Assembly (NCBI GenBank): GCA_903842455.1
Contig: CAIMLX010000254.1
Span: 24,236 to 88,235, forward strand
Direction of reading: 5' to 3'
Length of the DNA stretch: 64,000 nt
Origin: an uncultured Hyphomicrobiales bacterium
GTDB lineage: Bacteria > Pseudomonadota > Alphaproteobacteria > Rhizobiales > Devosiaceae
How positions within the stretch are numbered: the stretch's first letter is position 1; the number at the start of each line of letters is the position of its first letter. The position numbers and the translations under genes are program-made. Below are positions 37,127 through 48,350 of this stretch, one piece after another. The notes under the pieces are model-generated. The model did no database searches, was not told the DNA's origin, and saw only the letters and a list, made by a program, of their open reading frames with translations.

Positions 37127-38848
37127 TTGCGGGACCGCTGGGTGCAAGAGTCGGGTTCTGGCGTGGACGGTTTACTTCAGTTTTTCAATCGGCTCGGCAC
37201 GGCCCGCATCGCGGCGATGGCCGTTGTCGCCGTACTCACGCTCGGTTTCTTCGCTTTCCTCATCATGCGCGCCTCGGCCCCCTCGATGGCCCCGCTCTAT
37301 ACCGGCCTCTCGTTCGAGGATTCGGCCGCCATCGTCAGCGAGTTGCAGACCCAGAACATCGCCTACGAAATCCGCGGCGAAGGCGACAGCATCCTCGTGC
37401 CGCGCGACCAGATCACCCAGATCCGCATGACCCTCGCCGGCAGCGGCCTGCCTACCCGCGGCCAGGTCGGCTACGAGGTGTTCGACCAGCAGTCGACGCT
37501 CGGCGCCACCAGCTTCGTCCAGAACATCAACAATGTCCGCGCCCTTGAGGGCGAACTGGCCCGCACCATTTCGTCGCTCGCCCGCATCAAGAGTGCCCGC
37601 GTCCATCTCGTGCTGCCTGAGCGCGCGCTGTTCAGCCGCGAGCAGAAGGACCCCACCGCTTCCATCGTGCTGTCGGTCCGCGGCGAACTGTCCGCCGGTG
37701 AGATTCGCGCCATCCAGCACCTCACCGCCGCCGCCATCGAAGGGCTCACCCCTTCGCGCGTCTCGGTCGTCGACGATACCGGCCGCCTGCTGGCTTCGGG
37801 CGCCAGGGGCGACGCCAACCAGTTGCTGGCCGGCGAAGCCGATGAGCGCAAGGTCGGCATCGAAGAGCGGATGCGCACCCAGCTCGAGGACCTGCTGTCC
37901 AATGTGGTTGGCTCCGGCCGGGCCCGCGTGCAGGTGGCGGTCGACCTCGACATGAACCAGATGACCAAGACCTCGGAGGCCTTCGATCCCGATGGCCAGG
38001 TCGTCCGCTCGACCCAGACCCGCGACCTCGCCAACCAGGCTGTCGGACCCGGCGAGAACGGTCAGGTCACCGTGGCCAACGAACTCCCCGGCGCCAATCA
38101 GGACTCGGCCACGGGCGGCACCTCCGAGACGGGCTCGACCACCGAGGAAACCACCAACTTCGAAATCTCCAAGACCACCACGAACGAGCTCACCCAGGCC
38201 GGCGGCGTAAAGCGCCTGTCGATCGCGGTAGTCGTCGACGGCACCTACACCACCGACGCCCAGGGCAACTCCACCTACGCCCCGCGCGACCAGGCGACAC
38301 TCGACCAGTTGACCCAGATCGTCCGCTCCGCCGTCGGCTTCGATGAGACCCGCGGCGACCAGGTGCAGGTTACCAACCTGCAGTTCGCCGACCGACCCGA
38401 ACTTGCCGCTGCCGGCACCTCGGCCCCCGGCCTGTTCGATTTCACCCGCGACGATCTGATGAACGCTGCCCAGATGGCCGTCACGCTGCTGATCGCGCTG
38501 GCGCTGGTCCTGTTCGTCATGCGCCCGCTGCTGAAGCGGGTGCTGTCATCCGATGGCGGCGCCCTCGCCCTGCCGCAGTCGGCCGAACTGCACAATCCCG
38601 GCGCCATGGGGCCGGGCAATTTCGGCGTCTCGCCGGTCAATTCGCAGCTTCCCAACCTCTCGGGCGCCGACCTCAACGATCCCTCGGTCAGCAGCGACGG
38701 CATTCCGCGCGTTCCCGCCTGGATGAACAGCGCCCGCCAGATGGGCGAGCAGCAGACCCAGACCCTGAAGACCGTCGGCAATCTCGTCGACGAAAACCCC
38801 AAGCAGGCCGCGCTGATCGTGCGCGACTGGCTGGCGAACGCGAGCTGA
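37127..38848 (+). CDS. fliF: Flagellar MS-ring protein FliF
   Basis: A protein of up to 573 residues forming the MS ring in the inner membrane. There is a membrane helix near residues 27-47 and another near 447-465, the usual two. The family block RVHLVLPERALFSREQKDPTASIVLSVRG lies near 160-188. The C-terminal tail that binds FliG ends RDWLANAS. Candidate starts are TTG 37127, GTG 37142 and GTG 37163; none has a strong Shine-Dalgarno, and the last would begin at VDGLLQFF, which is where homologues usually start. It is the first gene of fliF-fliG-fliH-fliN-flbD-flhA. Confidence 0.95.
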   Translation: MRDRWVQESGSGVDGLLQFFNRLGTARIAAMAVVAVLTLGFFAFLIMRASAPSMAPLYTGLSFEDSAAIVSELQTQNIAYEIRGEGDSILVPRDQITQIRMTLAGSGLPTRGQVGYEVFDQQSTLGATSFVQNINNVRALEGELARTISSLARIKSARVHLVLPERALFSREQKDPTASIVLSVRGELSAGEIRAIQHLTAAAIEGLTPSRVSVVDDTGRLLASGARGDANQLLAGEADERKVGIEERMRTQLEDLLSNVVGSGRARVQVAVDLDMNQMTKTSEAFDPDGQVVRSTQTRDLANQAVGPGENGQVTVANELPGANQDSATGGTSETGSTTEETTNFEISKTTTNELTQAGGVKRLSIAVVVDGTYTTDAQGNSTYAPRDQATLDQLTQIVRSAVGFDETRGDQVQVTNLQFADRPELAAAGTSAPGLFDFTRDDLMNAAQMAVTLLIALALVLFVMRPLLKRVLSSDGGALALPQSAELHNPGAMGPGNFGVSPVNSQLPNLSGADLNDPSVSSDGIPRVPAWMNSARQMGEQQTQTLKTVGNLVDENPKQAALIVRDWLANAS

Positions 38849-38856
38849 GATAGATT

Positions 38857-39927
38857 ATGGCCGCTCCCGCCGTCCCGATAGCTAACGAACTGCAGGGCAG
38901 GCAACTGTCCATTTCCGGCGACGCTACCCAGCGTGGCCTCGCCGGCGACGAGAAGGCCGCGGTGCTGCTGCTCGCGCTCGGTCCGGATTTCGGCCGGCCG
39001 ATCCTCGAAGAACTCGATGACATGGAGATCCGCCAGCTGTCGCGCGCCATGGTGCGCCTCGGCCCGATCACCCAGGACATGCTCGACAACCTGCTGGTCG
39101 AGTTCGTCACCACCATTTCCACCAACGGCACCATGTCGGGCAATTCCGAGACCACGCAGCGCCTGCTGCTCTCGTTCCTGCCACCCGATCGCGTCGATGC
39201 GATCATGGAGGAAATCCGCGGGCCGGCCGGCCGCAACATGTGGGAAAAGCTGAGCAACGTGCAGGAGGACGTGCTCGCCAACTACCTCAAGAATGAATAC
39301 CCCCAGACCATTGCCGTCGTGCTCTCCAAGGTCGCGACCGACCACGCCTCCAAGGTCCTGGCCTTCCTGCCCGAGCATCTGGCCATGGAAGTGGTGCACC
39401 GCATGCTCACTCTCGAGCCGGTGCAGAAGGAAATCCTCGAAAAGATCGAGACCACGCTGCGGACCGAGTTCATGTCGACGCTCAGCCACACCAAGCGCCG
39501 CGACAGCCACGAGCAGATGGCCGAAATCTTCAACTCCTTCGACCGGCAGACCGAGGCGCGCTTCATCACGACACTCGAAGAGCGCAACCGCGACGCCGCC
39601 GACCGCATCAAGGCGCTGATGTTCACGTTCGAGGATCTCGCCCGCCTCGAGGCCGGCGCCATCCAGACGCTGATCCAGAAGATGGACAAGCGCGACCTCA
39701 GCATCGCGCTGAAGGGCGCCAGCGAAACCGTCAAGGATGTGTTCTTCGCCAACATGTCCGCGCGCGCCGGCAAGGTGATGAAGGACGACATGCAGTCCAT
39801 GGGTCCGGTTCGCCTCAAGGACGTGGACGAGGCCCAGGGCCGCATGGTCGCCACCGCCAAGGACCTTGCCGCCAAGGGCGAGATCGTCATCACCAAGGGC
39901 AAGGCCGACGAAGAGATGATCGCCTAA
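38857..39927 (+). CDS. fliG: Flagellar motor switch protein FliG
   Basis: A 356-residue rotor protein. The N-domain binds FliF; the middle domain has the EHPQ-equivalent region ([14 protein letters not shown]); the C-domain has the charged torque helix ([37 protein letters not shown]). All three armadillo-like parts are present. It starts 9 bases after fliF. Its stop directly abuts the fliH start codon. Secure. Confidence 0.97.
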   Translation: MAAPAVPIANELQGRQLSISGDATQRGLAGDEKAAVLLLALGPDFGRPILEELDDMEIRQLSRAMVRLGPITQDMLDNLLVEFVTTISTNGTMSGNSETTQRLLLSFLPPDRVDAIMEEIRGPAGRNMWEKLSNVQEDVLANYLKNEYPQTIAVVLSKVATDHASKVLAFLPEHLAMEVVHRMLTLEPVQKEILEKIETTLRTEFMSTLSHTKRRDSHEQMAEIFNSFDRQTEARFITTLEERNRDAADRIKALMFTFEDLARLEAGAIQTLIQKMDKRDLSIALKGASETVKDVFFANMSARAGKVMKDDMQSMGPVRLKDVDEAQGRMVATAKDLAAKGEIVITKGKADEEMIA

Positions 39928-40563
39928 ATGAGCGCCCAGCCCGTCCGCTTCACCTTCGACATCGACATGGGCCGCTCCAGCGAGCGGAAATCCTCGTTGT
40001 CCGACAACGCGCTCGCCGAACTCCTGGCCGAAGCCCGCCGCGAGGCACACGCCGCCGGCCTTGCCGAGGGTGAGCGCACCGCCACCGCCCGAGCCGAAAA
40101 GCAGGTCGCCACCGCCGCCGAAGCGCTCGCCGGCAAGGTCGCCGCCATGGCCGCCACCCTCGACGACGCACGGAAGCAAGCCATCGCCGAGGCGGTCAAC
40201 CTGGCGCTTTCCATCGCCCGCAAGCTCGCCGGCCGCCTGATCGCCGCCCAGCCCACCGCCGAGATCGAGTCGCTGATCGCCGATTGCCTGCAGAGCCTCG
40301 AGGGTGTCCCCCACCTCGTCATCCGCTGCGAGCCCATCCTGGCCGATCGCGTCCGCGACATCGCCACCAGCAAGATGACCCATTCCGGCTTCACCGGCCG
40401 CCTCGTCGTCCTCGGCGATCCGGACATCGCCATTGGCGACGCCCGGCTCGAATGGGCCGATGGCGGCGTGGTCCGCGATATCCGCCAGCTGTCGGCCGAT
40501 ATCGACGCCAGCATCACCGAATACTTCGCCGCCCGCGGCATAAACCGCGTTGAGGAGACCTGA
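39928..40563 (+). CDS. fliH: Flagellar assembly protein FliH
   Basis: A 211-residue FliH-type regulator of the export ATPase. Residues about 25-110 are a coiled coil rich in Ala and Glu with AxxG-type spacing (ARREAHAAGLAEGER), a FliH trait. The C-domain carries LVVLGDPDIAIGDARLEWADGGVVRD, matching the conserved FliH/YscL end. Overall identity in this family is low, so the call rests on motif plus position between fliG and fliN. The ATG abuts the fliG stop. Confidence 0.88.
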   Translation: MSAQPVRFTFDIDMGRSSERKSSLSDNALAELLAEARREAHAAGLAEGERTATARAEKQVATAAEALAGKVAAMAATLDDARKQAIAEAVNLALSIARKLAGRLIAAQPTAEIESLIADCLQSLEGVPHLVIRCEPILADRVRDIATSKMTHSGFTGRLVVLGDPDIAIGDARLEWADGGVVRDIRQLSADIDASITEYFAARGINRVEET

Positions 40564-40565
40564 GC

Positions 40566-40892
40566 ATGAGCACCGGCGATACCGGAGTCTCCTTCGAAGA
40601 AATGGACGCCCCCGCCCGTGACGGCGGCGCGCCCGAGCACGGCGAGAAGTTCGCCGCCGACCTCGAGGCGGTTTTCGACGTTCCCGTCCGCATCTCCGTC
40701 GTCCTCGGCCGCGCCCGGGTCCCGATCGCCAACCTGCTGAAGATGGATGTGGGCACCATCGTCGAACTCGACCGTCAGGTCGGCGAGGCGGTCGAACTCT
40801 ACGTCAACGACCGCCTGATCGCCCGCGGCGAAATCGTCCTCGTCGAGAACCGCCTCGGCGTCACCATGACCGAAATCATCAAGGCGGCTTAG
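40566..40892 (+). CDS. fliN: Flagellar motor switch protein FliN
   Basis: A 108-residue SpoA-domain protein that builds the C ring. The core FDVPVRISVVLGRARVPIANLLKMDVGTIVELDRQVGEAVELYVNDRLIARGEIVLVENRLGVTMTEI is unmistakable. It starts two bases after fliH and is followed by flbD after nine bases. No fliM is seen within this operon, and it presumably lies elsewhere. Confidence 0.96.
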   Translation: MSTGDTGVSFEEMDAPARDGGAPEHGEKFAADLEAVFDVPVRISVVLGRARVPIANLLKMDVGTIVELDRQVGEAVELYVNDRLIARGEIVLVENRLGVTMTEIIKAA

Positions 40893-40901
40893 GAAACGAC
40901 C

Positions 40902-42272
<1,371 letters not shown>

Positions 42273-42383
42273 ACCACTTCTCGCTCGACTTCCTCGGCGT
42301 CATTCCGGGGAAGGCCCAGATCCATCCTGAGATCGTGTCGCTCCACCGCGGCACGTTGAGCCTTTCATATACCGAGACCACCC

Positions 42384-44531
42384 ATGGCTGACCTTTCCAA
42401 CCAGCCTGCCGGTGGCATCAAGCTCCCCGCCTTGACCTTCAGGGGTTTCGGCAAGTCGATGATGTCCACCGATATCGGCCTCGCGGTCGGCATCATGGCG
42501 ATCATCGTCGTGCTGATCCTGCCGCTGCCGCCGCTGCTGCTCGACGTGCTGCTGGCGATCTCGATCGTCTTTTCCGTCCTAATCCTGATGACGGCCCTCT
42601 TCATCCAGACCCCGCTCGAGTTCAGCTCCTTCCCCACCGTGCTGCTCATCGCCGCGATGATGCGCCTGGCGCTGAACCTCGCCACCACCCGTCTCATCCT
42701 CGCTGAAGGCCACACCGGAACCGACGCGGCCGGTCACGTCATCGAGGCCTTTGGCGAGTTCATCACCAGGGGCAATTTCGTCATCGGCATCGTGGTGTTC
42801 GCGATCCTGATTCTCGTGAACTTCATCGTCATCACCAAGGGCTCCGGCCGCATCGCCGAAGTGGCGGCGCGCTTCAACCTCGACGCCATGCCCGGCAAGC
42901 AGATGGCCATCGACGCCGACCTGTCGGCCGGCCTCATCGACGAAGCCACCGCCCGCAAGCGCCGTGAAACGCTGGAGGCCGAAAGCGCCTTCTTCGGCAA
43001 CATGGACGGCGCCTCCAAGTTCGTGCGCGGCGACGCCATCGCGGGCCTGCTCATCACGTTCATCAACATCATCGCCGGCCTGATCATCGGCATGATGCAG
43101 CAGGGCCTGAGCTTCGAGGAAGCCGGCCACAACTACACCCTGCTGACCATCGGCGATGGCCTCGTCTCGCAGATCCCGTCGCTCATCGTCTCGACTGCCG
43201 CCGGCCTGCTGGTCTCGAAGGCCGGCGTCACCGGCTCGGCCGACAAGGCGCTGGTGACCCAGTTCACCAACTATCCCAAGGCGCTGGGCATGTCGGCGGC
43301 GGTGGTCGCCGCCCTCGCGCTGCTGCCCGGCATGCCGATCATCCCGTTCCTGGCGCTCGCCGGTGGCGTTGGCTGGCTGGCCTTCAAGTCGAACCGGAAG
43401 AACGCCACCAAGGCCGCGCAGGATGCCCTCGATGCCATCCTCGGCCAGCCTGGCGCCGACGGTACCCAGTCCGCCGGCGGCCCGCTGGGCGAGGCGCCGA
43501 TCACCGACAGCCTCAAGATCGACGAGCTGAAGCTTGAACTCGGCTACGGCCTGCTCTCGCTGGTCAAGGAAGATGACAGCGGCACCGATCGGCTCACCGA
43601 GCAGATCAAGGCGCTGCGCCGCCAGCTCGCGACCGAACTCGGCTTCATCATGCCGCCGGTCCGTATCCTCGACAACATGCAGCTCGAGCCCAACGACTAC
43701 AAGGTCAAGATCAAGGAGGTCGATGCCGGCCGCGGCCAGATCTGGGCGCACCAGCTGATGGTCATGGACCCGATGGGCAAGGAGATCGACCTGCCCGGCA
43801 TCCACACCACCGAGCCCACTTTCGGCCTCCCCGCCACCTGGATCGAGCCCGCCATGCGCGACGAGGCCGAGATGCGTGGCTACTCGATAATCGACCCCTC
43901 GACGGTCATCTCCACCCACCTCACCGAGGTGCTGAAGGCCAACGTCGCCGACCTGCTGAGCTACGCCAACGTCCAGTCCCTGCTCACCGGCCTTGGCAAG
44001 GACCAGCAGAAGCTGGTCGAGGATATCGTCCCCTCGCAGATTTCCGTCTCCGGCATCCAGCGCGTTCTCCAGACCCTGCTGATGGAGCGCATCTCGATCC
44101 GCGACCTGCCGACCATCCTCGAAGGCATCGCCGAGATCGCCGGCCCCGGCCGCACCGCCCAGTCGATCGCCGAGCACGTCCGCTCCCGCCTCGCCCGCCA
44201 GCTCTGCGCCGCCAATCTTGGCCCCGACGGCAACCTGCCGCTCGTCACCCTCGGCGCCCAGTGGGAGCGCGATTTCGCCGAAGCCATGGTCGGCGAGGGC
44301 AACGACCGCCACCTCGCCATGGCGCCCTCGCGCCTGCAGCAGTTCATCGTCGGCGTCCAGCAGGCCTTCGAGAATGCCGCCCAGATGGGCGAAATCCCGG
44401 TCCTCATCACCAGCCCCGGCATCCGCCCCCACGTCCGCGCCATCATCGAACGCTTCCGCCCCCAGACCGTCGTCCTGAGCCAGAACGAAGTCCACCCACG
44501 AGTAAGGCTGAAGACCATCGGCAGCGTGTAG
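42384..44531 (+). CDS. flhA: Flagellar biosynthesis protein FlhA
   Basis: A 715-residue type III export gate protein. The first 320 residues contain about eight membrane helices, with the FHIPEP family signature region ALNLATTRLIL and VITKGSGRIAEVAARFNLDAMPGKQMAIDADL. The rest is the cytoplasmic ring domain. The ATG at 42384 (MADLSNQPAGG) gives standard length. A 111-base gap separates it from flbD with no clear terminator, so it is likely in the same operon. Secure. Confidence 0.97.
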   Translation: MADLSNQPAGGIKLPALTFRGFGKSMMSTDIGLAVGIMAIIVVLILPLPPLLLDVLLAISIVFSVLILMTALFIQTPLEFSSFPTVLLIAAMMRLALNLATTRLILAEGHTGTDAAGHVIEAFGEFITRGNFVIGIVVFAILILVNFIVITKGSGRIAEVAARFNLDAMPGKQMAIDADLSAGLIDEATARKRRETLEAESAFFGNMDGASKFVRGDAIAGLLITFINIIAGLIIGMMQQGLSFEEAGHNYTLLTIGDGLVSQIPSLIVSTAAGLLVSKAGVTGSADKALVTQFTNYPKALGMSAAVVAALALLPGMPIIPFLALAGGVGWLAFKSNRKNATKAAQDALDAILGQPGADGTQSAGGPLGEAPITDSLKIDELKLELGYGLLSLVKEDDSGTDRLTEQIKALRRQLATELGFIMPPVRILDNMQLEPNDYKVKIKEVDAGRGQIWAHQLMVMDPMGKEIDLPGIHTTEPTFGLPATWIEPAMRDEAEMRGYSIIDPSTVISTHLTEVLKANVADLLSYANVQSLLTGLGKDQQKLVEDIVPSQISVSGIQRVLQTLLMERISIRDLPTILEGIAEIAGPGRTAQSIAEHVRSRLARQLCAANLGPDGNLPLVTLGAQWERDFAEAMVGEGNDRHLAMAPSRLQQFIVGVQQAFENAAQMGEIPVLITSPGIRPHVRAIIERFRPQTVVLSQNEVHPRVRLKTIGSV

Positions 44532-44570
44532 AACATCGCCTCCTCGCCCCGTCGGGGAAAGGATGGCGCA

Positions 44571-44593
44571 GCTAGGCGGCTTTTCCGCCTAGC
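44571..44593. terminator. Hairpin between flhA and the convergent membrane gene
   Basis: GCTAGGCGG pairs with CCGCCTAGC (44571-44579 with 44585-44593) around a CTTTT loop. It overlaps the minus-strand stop codon. No long T-tract; weak terminator or spacer structure. Confidence 0.4.
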
Positions 44594-45656
44594 GCAGCCG
44601 AGGTGAGGGGGGCCGCGCCACAGCCCCAACCACTGCCGGCCAGACCCACCCCAGCCCCAGCATCAGCACCGGCGTGTAGACCGCCCCCCAATCGGCGTTG
44701 AACGGCTTTCCCACAACGAGGAACGCCGCCAGGTAGACGCCCACCATCGCCAGTGCCCGCCCCTTCGGCCAGGCCCAGAGGCCGAGCAGGCCGAGCGGCA
44801 GCAGCACCGCCGGGAACCAGTCGGGTCCCAGCGCCCAGAGCCCGTTGAAGCCGGCGGTCGCCAGCACGAAATCGAGCCCGCCAAAGGCTACCCAGCCCTC
44901 GCCATAGGCTCTGTCCATCGGGCCGAGCTGGCTCGAAACCATCCACCAGTGCCAGCCGAAATACGCCGCGTAAAGCGCCAAAGAGGCTACATAGGCCATT
45001 AACTTTTGCCAGTCGCGCTCCCGGACCGACAACAGCGCGCAGACCAGCACATAGGGCAGCGCCAGTTCGCGAAGGAACAGCGCCGCGACCGCGGCCAGCA
45101 GCCCCCACCACCGCCAGCCATTGCCGTAGGCCGCGATCGAAACGAGGATCAGCACCCCCGCCGCCACCTCGGAGAACACCACCGCCTCGGGCGCCAGCAG
45201 CGCTCCGAAACTCAGCCCCACCGCCAGCACCGAAACCGCCGCGACCGTCACGCCCACTCGGCGCAGCATCCGATAGGTCAGCGCCAGCCCGGCGATCGCC
45301 AGCGCCCCGAGCAGCACCTGCCCGCCGCCCGCCGGCAGCGCCGCGAGGATCGCCGGCCAGGCCGGCGTCCGCCAGTTGAATACCGACAGCGTGCCATAGC
45401 CATCGGCCACCAGCACCGCATGAGCCGCGGCGTAGTACCCTTCGCCGCCGCGCATCCGTTCGATGATCCGCCCGTAGCTGACGACATCCCCCGCTGCCAC
45501 CGCGCCCGCGGCCACCGGCGCGGGCGCGCGTGAAAGCGCTACAGCGAGCAGCAGCACGACCGCCGCAGCCACCAGCCCCAGCACCGCCCATCGCCAGCGC
45601 GGCGGCAGCCCCGACATTCGTGTAGGTATTGACCCCATGGCACGAGCTTGCCGCAC
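44589..45656 (-). CDS. Polytopic membrane protein, possible lipid-linked glycosyltransferase
   Basis: A protein of about 349-355 residues with around nine hydrophobic helices, rich in Ala, Leu, Val and Trp. A short periplasmic-looking loop after the first helix contains GDVVSYGRIIERMRGGEGYYAAAHAVL, which resembles the catalytic loop of GT39/GT87-type C family glycosyltransferases, but the Asp pattern is not clean. The start could be ATG 45656 or 45638. It is convergent with flhA and divergent from the zinc-peptidase gene. I cannot assign a function. Confidence 0.7.
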   Translation of the reverse strand: MRQARAMGSIPTRMSGLPPRWRWAVLGLVAAAVVLLLAVALSRAPAPVAAGAVAAGDVVSYGRIIERMRGGEGYYAAAHAVLVADGYGTLSVFNWRTPAWPAILAALPAGGGQVLLGALAIAGLALTYRMLRRVGVTVAAVSVLAVGLSFGALLAPEAVVFSEVAAGVLILVSIAAYGNGWRWWGLLAAVAALFLRELALPYVLVCALLSVRERDWQKLMAYVASLALYAAYFGWHWWMVSSQLGPMDRAYGEGWVAFGGLDFVLATAGFNGLWALGPDWFPAVLLPLGLLGLWAWPKGRALAMVGVYLAAFLVVGKPFNADWGAVYTPVLMLGLGWVWPAVVGAVARPPSPRLR

Positions 45657-45737
45657 TCCCGCCTAACAAACCCCTTTCGCGCCGGAACTCCGGTTGACGT
45701 CGAGCATTCTCATTGCGCGCAACGCCCGGGGTCCCCG

Positions 45738-46928
45738 ATGAAACTGTTCCGCTGCGATCACTGCAGCCACCTGCTCTACTTCGAGAACACCCGCTGCGAA
45801 CGCTGCGGCCGCACGCTTGGCTACGAGCCGGAGGCAAACGCCCTCTGTTCGCTCGAGCGCGGCCCGGACGTGTGGACGGCGCCCTTCCTCGACAACCGCG
45901 AATTCGTCTTCTGCGCCAACGCCGCGCACGGCGCCTGCAACTGGCTCGTCCCCTATGCCCCGGGGTGCGACCCCTACTGCAAGGCCTGCCGGCACAACGC
46001 GCTCGTCCCACCCATCGACGACCCCGAAAAGCTCGAGCACTGGCAGGTCATCGAACGCGCCAAGAAGCGCCTCGTCTATGGCCTGCTGCGCCTTCGCCTG
46101 CCGCTCGCCACCCGCAACGAGGATGCCGTCCACGGTCTCGGCTTCCGCTTCCTCGACGAGAAGGTCGCCCCGCACCCGGTGATGACCGGCCACGAGAACG
46201 GCATCGTCACCATCGCCCTCGCCGAGGCCGACGACGCGGCGCGCGAATACCGCCGCACCCAATTCAAGGAGCCCTACCGCACCCTGCTCGGCCATTTCCG
46301 CCACGAGATCGGCCACCACTACTGGGACATCCTGATCGGCCCTGACGCGAGCAACCTCAGCGAATACCGCCGCCTGTTCGGCGAAGAGACCCAGCCCTAC
46401 GAGGCGGCGCTGCAGGCCTACTATGCCAACGGCGCGGCTCCGGACTGGCAGTCTCATTTCATCTCGGCCTACGCCACCGCCCATCCGTGGGAGGATTTCG
46501 CCGAGACTTTCGCCCACTACCTCCACCTCGTCGACACCACCGAGATGGCCGCCGCCTATGGTGTTCGTGTCCGCCCGAAGGTCGATACCCGCGGCGCGCT
46601 GACCTCCAGCATCGACTTCGACCCCTACGCCTCGACCGAGATCAACGAACTCGTCGAGCACTGGGTGCCGCTGAGCTCGCTCATCAACAACCTCAACCGC
46701 GCCGTCGGCCAGCACGACGCCTACCCCTTCGTGCTCACGCGCGAAGTCATCGCAAAGCTCGCCTTCATCGCCCGCATCATCCACGAAGCCGGCGCCGTCC
46801 AGTGGACCGTCCCCGGCCCCCAAAGGTCCCATCCCCATCAACGCTCCGGCGGCGGGTTAAGCGGCAGTCAGGGTCCGCTCGAGAGGCGCTCGCGCTCGAG
46901 TGCGTCGAGGATCAGGTCGAGGCCGTAA
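45738..46928 (+). CDS. Putative zinc-binding metallopeptidase with N-terminal zinc ribbons
   Basis: A 396-residue protein of the putative zinc-binding peptidase family. The N-terminus has paired CxxC motifs (FRCDHCSHLLYF, RCERCG), followed by FCANAAHGACNWL and CDPYCKACR, so zinc ribbons. The peptidase signature is RHEIGHHYWD (HExxH, near residue 190), with a downstream Glu in EDFAETFAHYLH as a likely third ligand. I chose ATG 45738, where the cysteine-rich domain begins. The last 25 or so residues (Arg/Ser-rich) overlap the antisense end of the TetR gene by 61 bases and look like read-through. Confidence 0.85.
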   Translation: MKLFRCDHCSHLLYFENTRCERCGRTLGYEPEANALCSLERGPDVWTAPFLDNREFVFCANAAHGACNWLVPYAPGCDPYCKACRHNALVPPIDDPEKLEHWQVIERAKKRLVYGLLRLRLPLATRNEDAVHGLGFRFLDEKVAPHPVMTGHENGIVTIALAEADDAAREYRRTQFKEPYRTLLGHFRHEIGHHYWDILIGPDASNLSEYRRLFGEETQPYEAALQAYYANGAAPDWQSHFISAYATAHPWEDFAETFAHYLHLVDTTEMAAAYGVRVRPKVDTRGALTSSIDFDPYASTEINELVEHWVPLSSLINNLNRAVGQHDAYPFVLTREVIAKLAFIARIIHEAGAVQWTVPGPQRSHPHQRSGGGLSGSQGPLERRSRSSASRIRSRP

Positions 46929-47548
46929 GTGAACTCGTCCGCGAGATCGTAGTCGCTCTGCATGAGTTCTGAGGCGGACTCGTTCAGGTAGGGGTACTCG
47001 TCCGCGGGCAACTGCGGCAGGAAGACCTCGTTGGCCATGTTCGCGAGTTGGTCGGGGTCGGCGAAGCGGAGGCTCATCTCTTGAAGAGCGAAACCGTAGA
47101 CGTAGCTGTCGAGAAGCCAGTTTGCATGGGTCGCCATGCGAATGGAGAAGCCGGCCTTGCGCAGGGAGGCCGTCACTGCCTCTCGATGCCGCAGGTTGGC
47201 GGGTCCTGGAGTTGTCCGTGACTCCATGAGAGGGATCGCCCAGGAATGACGGGCCAGCACTTCCCTAGCAGACAACGCCTTCGCTCGCATCGTCGCCCGC
47301 CAATCATCCCCTCCGTCCGGTAGGTGAATCTCCGCGAAGACTAAGTCCACCATGCCGTCGAGCAACTCCTCCTTGTTGGCGACGTGGTGGTACAGCGACA
47401 TCGCGCCGGCATCGAGCTCTCGACCTAGCCTGCGCATGGTGAGTGCGTCGATGCCCTCGTTGTCGGCGAGAGCGAGGGCCTGGCGCATGACGCGCTCCTT
47501 GCTCAGCGGGATAGAAGCACCTGGGCCTGGTCCGGCATTTGCACCCAT
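46868..47548 (-). CDS. TetR/AcrR regulator with tetracycline-repressor-type C-domain
   Basis: A 226-residue regulator. The N-terminal helix-turn-helix (SKERVMRQALALADNEGIDALTMRRLGRELDAGAMSLYHHVANKEELL) carries the LYHHVANKEELLD motif of the TetR_C-domain subgroup, common in actinobacteria. It is divergent from the DUF6326 gene, with two near-identical operators in between. Codon use is less G+C-rich than in neighbours and its 3' end overlaps the zinc-peptidase gene, both suggesting acquisition by transfer. The inducer is unknown. Confidence 0.9.
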   Translation of the reverse strand: MGANAGPGPGASIPLSKERVMRQALALADNEGIDALTMRRLGRELDAGAMSLYHHVANKEELLDGMVDLVFAEIHLPDGGDDWRATMRAKALSAREVLARHSWAIPLMESRTTPGPANLRHREAVTASLRKAGFSIRMATHANWLLDSYVYGFALQEMSLRFADPDQLANMANEVFLPQLPADEYPYLNESASELMQSDYDLADEFTYGLDLILDALERERLSSGP

Positions 47549-47581
47549 GTGGGCTCCTCTTCAATCGCGAACTTGACAAAG

Positions 47582-47594
47582 CGTACGGTGTACG
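47582..47594. promoter_or_regulatory. TetR operator copy 1
   Basis: CGTACGGTGTACG is a near-perfect dyad. It lies 34 bases before the TetR start and belongs to a pair with 47614-47628. Confidence 0.75.
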
Positions 47595-47613
47595 ACTATC
47601 GATCGCACATGAA

Positions 47614-47628
47614 TCGTACAGTGTACGA
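47614..47628. promoter_or_regulatory. TetR operator copy 2
   Basis: TCGTACAGTGTACGA is a dyad almost identical to the copy 20 bases away. Two sites in a divergent promoter suggest repression of both genes. Confidence 0.75.
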
Positions 47629-47742
47629 TCATCGCATCGTTGTGAGGTCGCCGTCTCGCCCTGACGTTGGGTCGACCCGCCTCAGTTAGCGCACACTCAA
47701 CTCGGCCGCCACTCCGCGGACGACCTCCGGAAGGACAAGATC

Positions 47743-48228
47743 ATGACAACACAGGCCAAGACCTCCCGCCCGCTCGATACCCCCCAGATCCCGGTACAGT
47801 TCAAGCTCGCCGCAGCGTGGACGAGCTTCATGTTTTTCTACATCTACGTGGACTACTTGTTCCTGTACAAACCAGGCGTCGTCGAGAACATCCTGGCGGG
47901 AATAGTCTGGGAGTTCGAGATCAGCGAGACATTCGTCACCACGTCGATCGCATTGCTGGCAATCCCGATCCTGATGATAGTGCTCTCGATGACTCTGCCC
48001 GCCCGCGTTAACCGCGCTACGAACATCGTCGCCGCAACGCTGTACATCCCCTTCTCGATCTTCAACGCGGTGGGCGAGTCCTGGACCTACTTTTTCGGCA
48101 TCTCCATCGGGCTCGAGGTGCTGCTCCTCGCCTTCATCCTGCGCTCAGCCTGGACCTGGCCCCGCACGTCCTCGACGGCAGACGCCGCTGCAACGGCGGA
48201 CCGACTGCGACTGCAAGTCGGCGTGTGA
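47743..48228 (+). CDS. DUF6326-type small membrane protein
   Basis: A 161-residue protein with four hydrophobic segments (about residues 25-44, 68-88, 97-115 and 120-137), recognised as the DUF6326 type from IPVQFKLAAAWTSFMFFYIYVDYLFLYKPG. Function unknown. It is divergent from the TetR gene across two operators, so it is the likely target of that repressor, a typical arrangement of small efflux or stress membrane proteins. Composition resembles the TetR gene, so the two probably moved as a block. Confidence 0.8.
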   Translation: MTTQAKTSRPLDTPQIPVQFKLAAAWTSFMFFYIYVDYLFLYKPGVVENILAGIVWEFEISETFVTTSIALLAIPILMIVLSMTLPARVNRATNIVAATLYIPFSIFNAVGESWTYFFGISIGLEVLLLAFILRSAWTWPRTSSTADAAATADRLRLQVGV

Positions 48229-48350
48229 CCGGGCGGGTAGCGTAATGCCGCGGTGGGCCTGATGCTCATCGCGGCAGCCGCCGCCGCGAGCCGGTCACGT
48301 CGGCGCCACACGCCTTCACGTGCAAGGCGGTTCGATGCACTGTATGGCGC

